Shown here: one piece after another, positions 27,134 to 35,255 of the stretch
How positions within the stretch are numbered: position 1 is the first letter of the stretch
Layout of the letters: every line of letters starts with the position of its first letter
Source: Streptomyces sp. WMMB303
Lineage (GTDB): Bacteria; Actinomycetota; Actinomycetes; Streptomycetales; Streptomycetaceae
DNA length: 64,000 nucleotides
Assembly (NCBI RefSeq): GCF_029351045.1
Contig: NZ_JARKIN010000001.1
Location: forward strand, 2,008,001 to 2,072,000
Reading direction: 5' to 3'
Notes under the pieces: model-generated
What the model was told of the DNA's origin: nothing
Database searches by the model: none
Seen by the model: only the letters and a program-made list of their open reading frames with translations
Made by a program: the position numbers and the translations under genes

Positions 27134-28122
27134 TGAACATCGGCCACCGCCCCCGTCGGCTCATACGTACCAGCGCGGCCCTGACCGCCCTCGGGCTCAC
27201 CTCCCTCACCCTCGCCGCCTGCGGCAGCGACAGCGGCGACAGCGGGAAGGTCCGGGTGGCCGCATCCTTCTACCCCATGGCGTACCTCGCGCAGCAGATC
27301 GGCGGTGACCACGTCGAGGTCAGCAACCTGACCAAGCCCGGCACCGAGCCGCACGACCTGGAGCTGAGCCCGAAGCAGACCGGGCAGCTCAGCGAGATGG
27401 ACCTGATCGTCTATCTCAAGGGGCTGCAGCCCGCGGTGGACGAGGCGGTCGAGCAGTCGGGCGTCAAGAATCTGGCCGAGGCAGGCTCCTTCACCACCCT
27501 TGAGGACCACGGCACCGACGTGCACGGCGAGAAGGGCCACGGCGAGCACGGGGAACACGGCGAGGACGGCCACGACGAGCACGAGGGCCATGACCACGAC
27601 ACCGCGGGCGACCCGCACATCTGGCTCGACCCGGTGCGCTACGCCGAGGTGGCCGAGGGGGTCGGCAAGCAGCTCCAGAAGGCCGACCCCGACCACGAGG
27701 ACGACTACAAGAAGAACACCGCGGACCTCGTCTCCCGCCTCAAGACGCTCGACGGGGAGTTCGAGGACGGCCTCCGGAGCCGGAAGTCCGACACCTTCAT
27801 CACCACGCACGCCGCCTTCGGCTACCTCGCCGAGCGATACGGGCTGCGCCAGGCGGCGGTCGCCGGCATCAACCCGGAGTCCGAGCCCAGCGGGGCCCGG
27901 ATGAAGGAGCTGCACAAGATCGCGAAGAAGGAGGACGTGGACACGGTCTTCTTCGAGAACAACGCCAGCGACAAGACCGCCAGGACGCTGGCCGGCGACC
28001 TCCGGCTGAAGACCTCGGTGCTCAGCCCCCTGGAGAGCGTCAAGGACCCGAAGAAGCAGGACTACTTCTCGGTGATGCACCAGAACCTGACCGCACTCGA
28101 GACCGCGCTCGGCGCGCAGTGA
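27133..28122 (+). CDS. znuA: Zinc ABC transporter substrate-binding lipoprotein
   Basis: 329 aa from the ATG at 27133. ATGs at 27118 and 27124 are in frame, but they lie inside the Zur box and probable -10 element. The signal peptide ends in a lipobox, TLAAC (Cys30). The cluster A-I fold shows VRVAASFYPMAYLAQQIGGD, the metal-ligand His in KPGTEPHDLELSP, a His/Glu/Asp-rich loop (residues ~125-158, about ten His) and ITTHAAFGYLAERYGL. It captures extracellular Zn2+ for ZnuBC. Confidence 0.96.
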   Translation: MNIGHRPRRLIRTSAALTALGLTSLTLAACGSDSGDSGKVRVAASFYPMAYLAQQIGGDHVEVSNLTKPGTEPHDLELSPKQTGQLSEMDLIVYLKGLQPAVDEAVEQSGVKNLAEAGSFTTLEDHGTDVHGEKGHGEHGEHGEDGHDEHEGHDHDTAGDPHIWLDPVRYAEVAEGVGKQLQKADPDHEDDYKKNTADLVSRLKTLDGEFEDGLRSRKSDTFITTHAAFGYLAERYGLRQAAVAGINPESEPSGARMKELHKIAKKEDVDTVFFENNASDKTARTLAGDLRLKTSVLSPLESVKDPKKQDYFSVMHQNLTALETALGAQ

Positions 28123-28133
28123 GGGCGTGAGGC

Positions 28134-28934
28134 ATGACGAGGACGACCGCGGCCCGGGACGGCGCCGCCACCACCGACGGCGCACCCGCTGTCGCCCTGC
28201 GCGAAGCCACCGCCTCGCTGGGCGGGCGACCCGTGCTGCGCGGCGTGGGACTGACCGTGGAGCGCGGCGAGACCGTCGCGCTCCTGGGAGCCAACGGATC
28301 GGGCAAGTCCACCACCATCCGCGCGGTGCTGGGGCAGGTGCCGCTCACCGGCGGTGAACTGGAACTGTTCGGCACCCCGGCCGGCCGGTTCCGGGACTGG
28401 CGGCGAGTGGGCTACGTACCGCAGCGCTCCACGGCGGCGGCCGGGGTCCCGGCCACCGTGCGGGAGGTCGTCTCGGCCGGCCGGCTGGCCCGGCGGCGCT
28501 TCCGCCCGCTGGGCCGCGAGGACAAGGCCGCGGTGCGGCACGCCCTCGAACTCGTCGGGATGGCGGACCGGATGCGGGACCCGGTCGACGCGCTCTCCGG
28601 AGGCCAGCACCAGCGGGTACTGATCGCCCGTGCGCTGGCTGCCGAACCCGAGCTGCTGATCATGGACGAGCCGCTGGCCGGGGTGGACGTCACCAGCCAG
28701 GACGTGCTGGCCGAAACCCTGCGCCGGCAGGTGGAGCAGGGCACTTCCGTACTGCTCGTGCTGCACGAACTCGGCCCGCTCGCCCCGTTGATCGACCGGG
28801 CCGTGGTCCTGCGGGACGGCGTGGTCGAGCGGGTGGCGGACCCCGCCACGCTGCACGACCCGGCCTGCCATCCGCACGACTCCGTGTCCGCCACCGAGCC
28901 GGCCTCCAAGATCGGGACGGGATTTCTCTCATGA
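28134..28934 (+). CDS. znuC: Zinc ABC transporter ATP-binding protein
   Basis: 266 aa, 11 bp after znuA. Walker A LLGANGSGKST, Q-loop VPQRSTA, signature ALSGGQHQRVL, Walker B LLIMDEPLAGVD and the switch His in LVLHELGPL are all intact. The N-terminal ~25 residues are a variable extension. The stop overlaps the znuB start by ATGA. It energises zinc import with ZnuB. Confidence 0.95.
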   Translation: MTRTTAARDGAATTDGAPAVALREATASLGGRPVLRGVGLTVERGETVALLGANGSGKSTTIRAVLGQVPLTGGELELFGTPAGRFRDWRRVGYVPQRSTAAAGVPATVREVVSAGRLARRRFRPLGREDKAAVRHALELVGMADRMRDPVDALSGGQHQRVLIARALAAEPELLIMDEPLAGVDVTSQDVLAETLRRQVEQGTSVLLVLHELGPLAPLIDRAVVLRDGVVERVADPATLHDPACHPHDSVSATEPASKIGTGFLS

Positions 28935-29860
28935 TCGAGATGCTGGACTTCGCGTTCATGCAGCGCGCGCTGCTGGCCGCGCTGCTGGTCGGCGTCGCGG
29001 CGCCCGCCGTGGGGATCTACCTCGTCCAGCGCCGCCAGGCGATCATGGGCGACGGGATCGGCCATGTCGCGCTCACCGGTGTCGCGCTCGGCTTCCTGCT
29101 GAGCACCAACCCGGTGTGGATGGCGGTGCTGGTCGCCTCGCTCGGCGCGATCTCGATGGAGCTGATCCGCTGGTACGGCAAGGCGAGGGGCGATGTCGCG
29201 CTCGCGATGCTGTTCTACGGCGGCATGGCGGGCGGCGTCATGATCATCAACCTGTCGCCGAACGGCTCCAACGCGAACCTCACCACCTACCTCTTCGGCT
29301 CCATCACCACCGTCTCCGCCGAGGACCTGGTCGCCATCGTGGGGCTGTCCGCCCTCGTGCTGCTCGTCTCCCTCGGACTGCGGCGGCAACTGTTCGCCGT
29401 CTGCCAGGACGAGGAGTTCGCCCGGGTGACCGGGCTGCCGGTGCGGCTGCTGAACCTGCTGCTGGCCGTGACGGCGGCGGTCACCGTCACGGTGGCGATG
29501 CGGGTGGTCGGACTGCTCCTGGTCAGCGCGCTGATGGTGATCCCGGTCGCCGCAGCGCAGCAGGCCACCCGCGGCTTCGCCGCCACGCTGGGGCTGGCCA
29601 TGGGCTTCGGCGTCGCCGTCACCCTGTCCGGCACGGTGACCTCCTACTTCGCCGACGTGCCGCCCGGGGCGAGCATCGTCGTCCTGGCGATCGTGCTCTT
29701 CGGTATCGTCACCGCGCTGGCCGCGCCCCTGGCACGTCGCAGGTTCCGCAGCGGGGGCGGGGCTGTCGCCGGAGGGCAGGAAGAGGGCACTCTGGTAGCG
29801 GACGGGAGCGCGCAGGCGGACGGCGGCACCGGGCCGGTGGATCACCCGCGAAGGGTGTAA
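28931..29860 (+). CDS. znuB: Zinc ABC transporter permease
   Basis: 309 aa of the ABC-3 family with about eight hydrophobic helices, starting FMQRALLAALLVGVAAPAVG and including YLVQRRQAIMGDGIGHVALTG, ANLTTYLFGSITTVS and LLVSALMVIPVAAAQQATRGF. The C-terminus carries a hydrophilic Gly-rich tail. It overlaps znuC by 4 bp (ATGA), so the two are translationally coupled. Confidence 0.95.
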   Translation: MIEMLDFAFMQRALLAALLVGVAAPAVGIYLVQRRQAIMGDGIGHVALTGVALGFLLSTNPVWMAVLVASLGAISMELIRWYGKARGDVALAMLFYGGMAGGVMIINLSPNGSNANLTTYLFGSITTVSAEDLVAIVGLSALVLLVSLGLRRQLFAVCQDEEFARVTGLPVRLLNLLLAVTAAVTVTVAMRVVGLLLVSALMVIPVAAAQQATRGFAATLGLAMGFGVAVTLSGTVTSYFADVPPGASIVVLAIVLFGIVTALAAPLARRRFRSGGGAVAGGQEEGTLVADGSAQADGGTGPVDHPRRV

Positions 29861-29967
29861 TACCCGCCCACCGGGGGCGCCTGGCACAATGGGGGGCCGC
29901 GAACGCCGCGCCGACCCGGAGCCGCCTCGGCGCTCCCCGGAGCCGACGAACGTTAAGGAGCCAGAGC

Positions 29968-30381
29968 GTGACCACCGCAGGTCCCCCCGTACGCGGCCGG
30001 TCGACCCGGCAGCGCGCCGCCGTCTCGGCGGCACTCGCCGAGGTCGAGGAATTCCGCAGCGCGCAGGAACTGCACGACATGCTCAAGCACCGCGGCGACT
30101 CGGTGGGGCTCACCACGGTCTACCGCACCCTGCAGTCCCTCGCCGACGCGGGTGAGGTGGACGTGCTGCGCACGGACGACGGCGAGGCCGTCTACCGGCG
30201 GTGCCACAGCGACGACCACCACCACCATCTGGTCTGCCGCGCCTGCGGCAAGGCCGTGGAGGTCGAGGGCCCGGTGGTGGAGAAGTGGGCGGCCTCCGTC
30301 GCGGCCGAACACGGCTTCGTGAACGTGGGGCACACCGTGGAGATCTTCGGCACCTGCGGGGACTGCGCCGCCGCGGGGTGA
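29968..30381 (+). CDS. zur: Zinc uptake regulator Zur (Fur family)
   Basis: 137 aa from GTG 29968 with AAGGAG (29955-29960). Winged helix with VGLTTVYRTLQSLADAGEVDVL, regulatory His/Cys sites in RRCHSDDHHHHLVCRACGKAVEV and a final CGDC giving the structural CxxC pair. Zinc-bound Zur represses zinc uptake genes. Its location after znuACB and the boxes at 27.1 kb make the target clear. A 107-bp gap after znuB may hold its own promoter. Confidence 0.96.
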   Translation: MTTAGPPVRGRSTRQRAAVSAALAEVEEFRSAQELHDMLKHRGDSVGLTTVYRTLQSLADAGEVDVLRTDDGEAVYRRCHSDDHHHHLVCRACGKAVEVEGPVVEKWAASVAAEHGFVNVGHTVEIFGTCGDCAAAG

Positions 30382-30399
30382 CCGCTCTGCGCGGAGGGG

Positions 30400-31218
30400 C
30401 TACTCCCGCTCCGCGCGCGCCGCGATCAGCGCCTCGACCCCGTCCAGGATGGTCGTCAGGCCGAAGGTGAAGCCGCCCGTGTCCGCAGGACTCCCGGCGT
30501 GCTCGGGGCCGTCGGCGGCACCCTCGGCGCCCGCGGCGCCGTCCTCGCGTACCTCGCCCGAGTCCAGCATCTCGCGGATGGCGGGGAACCGGCCGGTGCC
30601 GGTCAGCTGCCGCAGCAGCTGCCAGTAGCGGCGCTCGGCGTCCTGCCATCCCGGGCCGTCCCGCCGGCTCGCCTCCGCGATGTCCGCCATGAGCGCGACG
30701 TTGCTGCGCGCATAGCCGCTCAAGGTGATCAGGACGCCGAGTTTCTGCTCGGCGTCCAGCCCGGTCTCCCGCAAGCAGGCCAGCGCGTGTTCCATCCACT
30801 CCACGCCGTGCGGGGACAGTGGCGGGGTGCCGATGGGGATGCGGACGATCCACAGATGCCGCTGAAGGACGGCATGGTAGGCGTGGGCCCAGTGCTCCAT
30901 TCCGGCGCGCCAGCCGTCCTCCGCGGGAGGGCCCGGCACGGGTACGCCGATGGCCGCGTCCTCCATGAGGATCAGCAGGTCCTCCTTGCCGGCGACATGG
31001 CGGTAGAGCGCCATGGTCGAGACGCCGATCTCGGCGGCGACCCGGCTCATGGACAGCGCACCGAGCCCCTCGGCGTCGGCGACGGCGATGGCCGCCGCGA
31101 CGATGCGCCGCGCGTCCAGACCACGGGCCTGGCCCCCGCCGGGCCGTTCCTCCAGGCCCCAGGCGGCGGCCACGCCTGCCGGGAGGCCGGTGGGTGACTG
31201 CTGCTCCCGCTCCGCCAT
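30400..31218 (-). CDS. TetR-family repressor with TetR_C-type ligand domain
   Basis: 272 aa from the ATG at 31218 (MAEREQQSP). The HTH is RRIVAAAIAVADAEGLGAL plus SMSRVAAEIGVSTMALYRHVAGKEDL. The C-terminal domain (WIVRIPIGTPPLSPHGVEWMEHAL) matches tetracycline-repressor-like C-termini of actinobacterial exporter regulators. An inserted Ala/Gly/Glu-rich linker precedes the last helix. Divergent from a DrrAB-type exporter with an inverted-repeat operator between them. Confidence 0.92.
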   Translation of the reverse strand: MAEREQQSPTGLPAGVAAAWGLEERPGGGQARGLDARRIVAAAIAVADAEGLGALSMSRVAAEIGVSTMALYRHVAGKEDLLILMEDAAIGVPVPGPPAEDGWRAGMEHWAHAYHAVLQRHLWIVRIPIGTPPLSPHGVEWMEHALACLRETGLDAEQKLGVLITLSGYARSNVALMADIAEASRRDGPGWQDAERRYWQLLRQLTGTGRFPAIREMLDSGEVREDGAAGAEGAADGPEHAGSPADTGGFTFGLTTILDGVEALIAARAERE

Positions 31219-31261
31219 CGTGTGCCGATCCACCTCTCCGGTTGCCTTCCCCGCCAGGTAC

Positions 31262-31318
31262 GTGTATAGCATACGCAGAGATGTTTATGACATACGCAAC
31301 AGCGCGTATCACGTACAC
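31262..31318. promoter_or_regulatory. TetR operator region: GTGTAnnnnATACGC inverted pair
   Basis: GTGTA-N4-ATACGC (31262-31276) is mirrored by GCGTAT-N4-TACAC (31304-31318). A further CATACGC at 31291-31297 pairs with GCGTAT as a 6-bp-arm, 6-bp-spacer palindrome (31292-31309). The whole element is A/T-rich and lies between the TetR and ABC genes. Confidence 0.7.
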
Positions 31319-31337
31319 AAACCGGAGGGGGAACGCC

Positions 31338-32279
31338 ATGCATCCAGCGCCGGAGGGGAGCTGGGCGATCGAAGCCCGAGGGCTGCGCAAGACGTACGGC
31401 TCGCTACAGGTACTCGGGGGGATCGATCTGAGGGTGCGCCGCGGCAGCGTCTTCGCTCTGCTCGGACCGAACGGAGCGGGCAAGACCACCACCGTCCGCA
31501 TCCTGGCCACGCTGACCCGCGCCGACGCCGGGCAGGCCTTGGTGGCCGGACACGACGTGGACACCGCACGGTCCCGGGTGCGCCGCGCCATCAGCCTCAC
31601 CGGGCAGTACGCGGCACTGGACGAGGAGCAGACGGGGCTGGAGAACCTGCGGATGATGGCGCGGCTGCGCGGCCTGTCCCGCGCAGCCGCCCGGCGCCGG
31701 GCCGGGGAACTGGTGGAACGGTTCGCGCTCAGCGAGGCCGGGGACCGCCGGGTGTCGACCTACTCGGGCGGGATGCGGCGCAGGCTGGACATCGCGGCCG
31801 GACTGGTCACCGAGCCGCAGGTGGTCTTCCTGGACGAGCCGACGACGGGACTCGACCCGCGCAGCCGCCGCACGATGTGGGAGACGGTCGGCTCGCTGGC
31901 CCGGGCGGGCGTGACCGTCTTCCTCACCACGCAATACCTGGAGGAAGCCGACCAACTGGCAGACCGCGTCGCCGTGCTGGACCACGGCCGGGTGCGGGCG
32001 GAGGGCACTTCCGAGGAGCTGAAGAAGACGGTCGCAGCCCAGCGGCTCGACGTGACGATGACCGGGCGCTCGGCCTATGCGGAGCTGGCCGGACGGCTCG
32101 GCGGACGTGCGCTGCACCGGGCGCCGGAGGAGCTGGTGCTGGGCGTGGCGACCGACGGCAGCGCCGCGCAGGTCCGGGCACTGCTGGACGAGTTGGACCC
32201 CACGCGCGAGCAGGTAGCGCACTTCTCGCTGCACAGCGCCACCCTGGACGACGTCTTCCTGGAGCTGACCCATGAGTGA
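31338..32279 (+). CDS. DrrA-like ABC exporter ATPase (system 1)
   Basis: 313 aa from the ATG at 31338, with ACCGGAGGGG upstream. Walker A LLGPNGAGKTTT, signature TYSGGMRRRLDIA, Walker B VVFLDEPTTGLDPRSR and switch FLTTQYLEEADQLADR are those of the daunorubicin-resistance (DrrA) family. The C-terminal DrrA-type domain (LDDVFLELT) is present. The stop overlaps the permease start by 8 bp. Likely exports a hydrophobic antibiotic or lipid under TetR control. Confidence 0.93.
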   Translation: MHPAPEGSWAIEARGLRKTYGSLQVLGGIDLRVRRGSVFALLGPNGAGKTTTVRILATLTRADAGQALVAGHDVDTARSRVRRAISLTGQYAALDEEQTGLENLRMMARLRGLSRAAARRRAGELVERFALSEAGDRRVSTYSGGMRRRLDIAAGLVTEPQVVFLDEPTTGLDPRSRRTMWETVGSLARAGVTVFLTTQYLEEADQLADRVAVLDHGRVRAEGTSEELKKTVAAQRLDVTMTGRSAYAELAGRLGGRALHRAPEELVLGVATDGSAAQVRALLDELDPTREQVAHFSLHSATLDDVFLELTHE

Positions 32280-33027
32280 CCCCGCCGCCTACACCGTGCT
32301 GGCCGGACGAGCCGTCCGGCTGACCCGGCGCAACCCGGACGCCGTGATCACGGCCTTGGTACTGCCGGTGTTGCTGATGCTGGTGTTTGTCTACTTCTTC
32401 GGCGGTGCCATCGAGACGAGCACCGGGAAGTATGTGACGTACGTGGCGCCCGGGGTGCTGATCCTGTGCGCGGGATACGGCGCCTCGATGACGGCGACCA
32501 CCGTCTCCGACGACATGACCGGCGGCATCATCGACCGCTTCCGCTCGATGGACACCAGCCCCACCGCCGTACTCAGCGGCCACGTCGCGGCGAGCGTGGC
32601 ACGCAACGCGGCGGCCACGGCGGCCGTCCTGGCCGTGGCGTTCGCGATCGGGTTCCGGCCGCACGCGGGAACGGCGGACTGGCTGGCGGCCATCGGCATC
32701 CTGCTGCTCTACCTCACCGCGCTCTCCTGGCTCGGCGCCGCGGCCGGTCTGCTGGCCAAGACCCCGGAGGCCGCCGGCGGGTTCACCTTCGGGATGCTCT
32801 TCCTGCCCTATCCCAGCAGCGCGTTCGTTCCCATCGACACCATGCCGGGCTGGCTGCACGGCTTCGCCGACAACCAGCCGGTGACCCCCGTGATCGAGTC
32901 CCTGCGCGGCCTGCTGCTGGACCAGCCCACCGGCAACAGCCCCTGGCTGGCGCTCGCGTGGTGCCTGGGGCTGCTGGCACTGGCACTGCCACTGTGCGCG
33001 GTGCTGTTCCGCCGGCGCACCGGCTGA
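32272..33027 (+). CDS. DrrB-like ABC exporter permease (system 1)
   Basis: 251 aa with six predicted membrane helices, of the ABC2_membrane family: LVLPVLLMLVFVYFFGGAIE, VAPGVLILCAGYGASMTATT, DDMTGGIIDRFRSMDTSPT and SSAFVPIDTMPGWLHGFAD are conserved with DrrB. The same blocks recur in the second permease at 44866, marking the two as paralogues. Confidence 0.92.
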   Translation: MSDPAAYTVLAGRAVRLTRRNPDAVITALVLPVLLMLVFVYFFGGAIETSTGKYVTYVAPGVLILCAGYGASMTATTVSDDMTGGIIDRFRSMDTSPTAVLSGHVAASVARNAAATAAVLAVAFAIGFRPHAGTADWLAAIGILLLYLTALSWLGAAAGLLAKTPEAAGGFTFGMLFLPYPSSAFVPIDTMPGWLHGFADNQPVTPVIESLRGLLLDQPTGNSPWLALAWCLGLLALALPLCAVLFRRRTG

Positions 33028-33033
33028 CCTCGC

Positions 33034-33687
33034 CTACGAGACGGGGGCCGCCGGGTCGGAGGTCCAGTGCCGGCGGCCCAGGCTGATGAGGCGCAGCTGG
33101 CGGCGCGCGGTGCCCGCGACGACGTCCTCCGGCGGCCCCTCGCCCAGGGCGGCCTCCAGGAAGGCGGAGGCGGTCATCACCATGTGGTCGACGTAGGTCT
33201 CGCCCAGCATCCGCAGATCCTCCCAGCTCCAGTCCCGGGAGACCTCGTCGCGGGCGAGCACCTCGGCCACCTCCTGTGCGAACCGGTCGAGTTGGGCGCC
33301 GATGGCGGTCCGCACGGCGGCCACTCCGCCGTGCCGCTCGCGCACCACGAAGCGGATGTGCTCGGGGTGTTCGCGCACGAAGCGGGCGATGGCGCCGACG
33401 AGGTGATCGATGCGCTCGCCGTCGTCGCTGCGCTCGGTCAGCCCGGCCCGTATCACCGTGTGCAGGCTGCCCAGCGACTCCTCCACCAACGCGACGCCCA
33501 GGTCGGCCACGTCGCGGAAGTGCCGGTAGAAGGCGGCGGGCGAGATGCCCACGGCACGGGTGATCTCCCGCAGTCCGATGCTGCTGAGGCTCTGCTCCTC
33601 CAGCAGCGCCAGGCCCGCGTCCAGGAGTGCGCGGCGGGTCCGGGCCTTCTGGAGGTCCCGCTGCGAGTGAGGGGTGCTGCTGCTCAT
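33034..33687 (-). CDS. TetR-family regulator, FabR/FasR-like
   Basis: 217 aa from the ATG at 33687. RRALLDAGLALLEEQSLSSIGLREITRA with VGISPAAFYRHFRDVADLGVALVEESL closely follows the FabR (YijC) pattern of membrane fatty-acid regulators. The C-terminus is generic (FVREHPEHIRFVVRERHGG). Its operator is obvious in the upstream gap, and the divergent genes are two small membrane proteins, not a desaturase as in E. coli FabR targets. Role in membrane homeostasis inferred. Confidence 0.88.
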   Translation of the reverse strand: MSSSTPHSQRDLQKARTRRALLDAGLALLEEQSLSSIGLREITRAVGISPAAFYRHFRDVADLGVALVEESLGSLHTVIRAGLTERSDDGERIDHLVGAIARFVREHPEHIRFVVRERHGGVAAVRTAIGAQLDRFAQEVAEVLARDEVSRDWSWEDLRMLGETYVDHMVMTASAFLEAALGEGPPEDVVAGTARRQLRLISLGRRHWTSDPAAPVS

Positions 33688-33691
33688 GAAT

Positions 33692-33772
33692 TCAGTAAAC
33701 AGTTGTGCGCCGAACCCCGCAATGCTGTAGTCTCCAACTCAGTGAACAGTTGTCACCACACCTGTTCACTGA
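33692..33772. promoter_or_regulatory. FabR-like operator: TCAGTGAACAG inverted repeat plus third half-site
   Basis: TCAGTGAACAG (33739-33749) and CTGTTCACTGA (33762-33772) are perfect 11-bp arms with a 12-bp spacer. A near copy, TCAGTAAACAGTTGT, lies at 33692-33706, five bases from the regulator start. The AGTRAACAG sequence resembles TetR/FabR-type half-sites and predicts autoregulation plus control of the divergent genes. Confidence 0.8.
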
Positions 33773-33828
33773 AAGTCGCACGCACCCGACGACCGCCGAC
33801 AAGCCGACGCATGGGGAGGGAAGAACAG

Positions 33829-33990
33829 ATGATCTTCCTGGTCGCCGCGTTCCTCCTGCTGGGAGTCCTGGTGGGCCCACCCGCCCAACTCCCGCCCGAG
33901 GTGACCGTCCCGGCAGCCGCGATGATCGCCGCCTGGCTGCTCGTCTTCACCGCCCGCGAGCGCATCCGCCGCCACCGGCAGAGGAGCTGA
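33829..33990 (+). CDS. Small membrane protein, 53 aa
   Basis: From the ATG at 33829 with GGAGGG (33815-33820) upstream. The sequence is two hydrophobic helices, IFLVAAFLLLGVLVGPPAQL and VPAAAMIAAWLLVFTA, ending in the basic tail RERIRRHRQRS. It is 2 bp from the following DUF4190 gene and shares the FabR-like regulated promoter. No family recognised. The good ribosome-binding site and operon position support it as real. Confidence 0.75.
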   Translation: MIFLVAAFLLLGVLVGPPAQLPPEVTVPAAAMIAAWLLVFTARERIRRHRQRS

Positions 33991-33992
33991 CC

Positions 33993-34304
33993 GTGAGCAC
34001 GACCACCGCCGACGCCACCGAGAACCGCCGCCCGCTCACCACACCGCTGCGCAAGGGGCGCACCCGGAGGGGCGACTCCGACGACATGGCCGTGGCCTCG
34101 TTCGTCATGGGCCTGGTCGGACTGCTGGTCTTCAATGTCGTCCTCGGCCCCTGCGCGCTGGTCCTGGGCGGACTGGCCCTGGCCCGCGGCACCACCCGCC
34201 GGGGCCGCGCGCTGCTGGGCACCGCCCTCGGCGCCGCCGACCTGCTCGTGCTGGCGGTGCTGATGACCGCGAACGGCACCGTCTCCTGGAACTTCACCGG
34301 CTGA
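33993..34304 (+). CDS. DUF4190 membrane protein
   Basis: 103 aa from GTG 33993 with GAGGAG (33981-33986). After a hydrophilic N-terminus, the two-helix DUF4190 block is seen: MAVASFVMGLVGLLVFNVVL, then GPCALVLGGLALARGTTRRGRALLGTALG. Function unknown. Together with the 53-aa protein it forms the only visible target of the FabR-like regulator. Confidence 0.85.
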   Translation: MSTTTADATENRRPLTTPLRKGRTRRGDSDDMAVASFVMGLVGLLVFNVVLGPCALVLGGLALARGTTRRGRALLGTALGAADLLVLAVLMTANGTVSWNFTG

Positions 34305-34364
34305 CCGGAACGCCGCGGCCGCCCGGCGGCCGCGGCACCGCTGCCCACCGACGGCCCGCGGGCG

Positions 34365-35204
34365 TCAGCCGGCGGCGGTGCCCTGCTCGCCGCTCCCGCT
34401 CTGCTCGTCCCGCGCGCCGCCGAACCGGCGGTCGCGCCGGGCGTACTGGAGGCAGGCGTCCCACAGGTCGCGCCGGTCGAAGTCCGGCCACAGCACGCCC
34501 TGGTAGACCATCTCCGCGTAGGCGCTCTGCCAGATCAGGTAGTTGGAGGTGCGCTGCTCGCCCGAGGGGCGCAGGAAGAGGTCCACATCCGGCATGTCGC
34601 CGTAGTACAGGTACTTGGCGAACGTCTTCTCGCTGATCTTGGCCGGATCCAGCCGCCCCGCCACCACCTCCTCGGCGACGGCCCGCGCCGCGTCCGCGAT
34701 CTCTGCACGGCCGCCGTAGTTGACGCAGAAGTAGAGCGTCATCGCGTCGTTGTCCTCGGTCTGCTCCTGGGCGACCTGGAGCTCCTGGACGACGGATTTC
34801 CACAGCTTGGGCATCCGGCCCACCCAGCGGATGCGGATACCCAGCGCGTCCATCTCGTCGCGGCGCCGGCGGATCACGTCCCGGTTGAAGTTCATCAGGA
34901 AGCGCACCTCCTCGGGCGAGCGCTTCCAGTTCTCGGTCGAGAAGGCGTACAGCGACAGGTTCTTCACACCCATCTCGATGCACCCCTTGAGCACGTCCAT
35001 GACGACGCCCTCACCGACCTTGTGGCCCTCCGTACGTGGCAGCCCCCGCTGCTTGGCCCACCGGCCGTTGCCGTCCATGACGACGGCCACATGGTTCGGG
35101 ACCAGCTCGCCCGGGATCTTGGGCGGCCGGGCACCAGAGGGGTGCGGCTCGGGCGCCTCGTACTCGCGCTGCTGCGACCAGGGCAGCATTCCGCGGCGTG
35201 CCAT
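34365..35204 (-). CDS. uppS: Isoprenyl transferase (undecaprenyl/decaprenyl diphosphate synthase)
   Basis: 279 aa from the ATG at 35204. [23 protein letters not shown] holds the catalytic Asp and diphosphate-binding residues. [36 protein letters not shown] and [19 protein letters not shown] complete the cis-prenyltransferase family. It makes the lipid carrier for peptidoglycan. 51 bp downstream of recO in the same direction, as in other streptomycetes. Confidence 0.96.
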   Translation of the reverse strand: MARRGMLPWSQQREYEAPEPHPSGARPPKIPGELVPNHVAVVMDGNGRWAKQRGLPRTEGHKVGEGVVMDVLKGCIEMGVKNLSLYAFSTENWKRSPEEVRFLMNFNRDVIRRRRDEMDALGIRIRWVGRMPKLWKSVVQELQVAQEQTEDNDAMTLYFCVNYGGRAEIADAARAVAEEVVAGRLDPAKISEKTFAKYLYYGDMPDVDLFLRPSGEQRTSNYLIWQSAYAEMVYQGVLWPDFDRRDLWDACLQYARRDRRFGGARDEQSGSGEQGTAAG

Positions 35205-35255
35205 CGCTACTCATCTCCAGCGGGCGGGACAGGGGGACACTCTGACCGCCCGAGC

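Noticed and set aside
29861..29967. Zur box in front of zur
   Set aside because: The gap is GC-rich and lacks the TGAAAAT half-sites seen at 27.1 kb.
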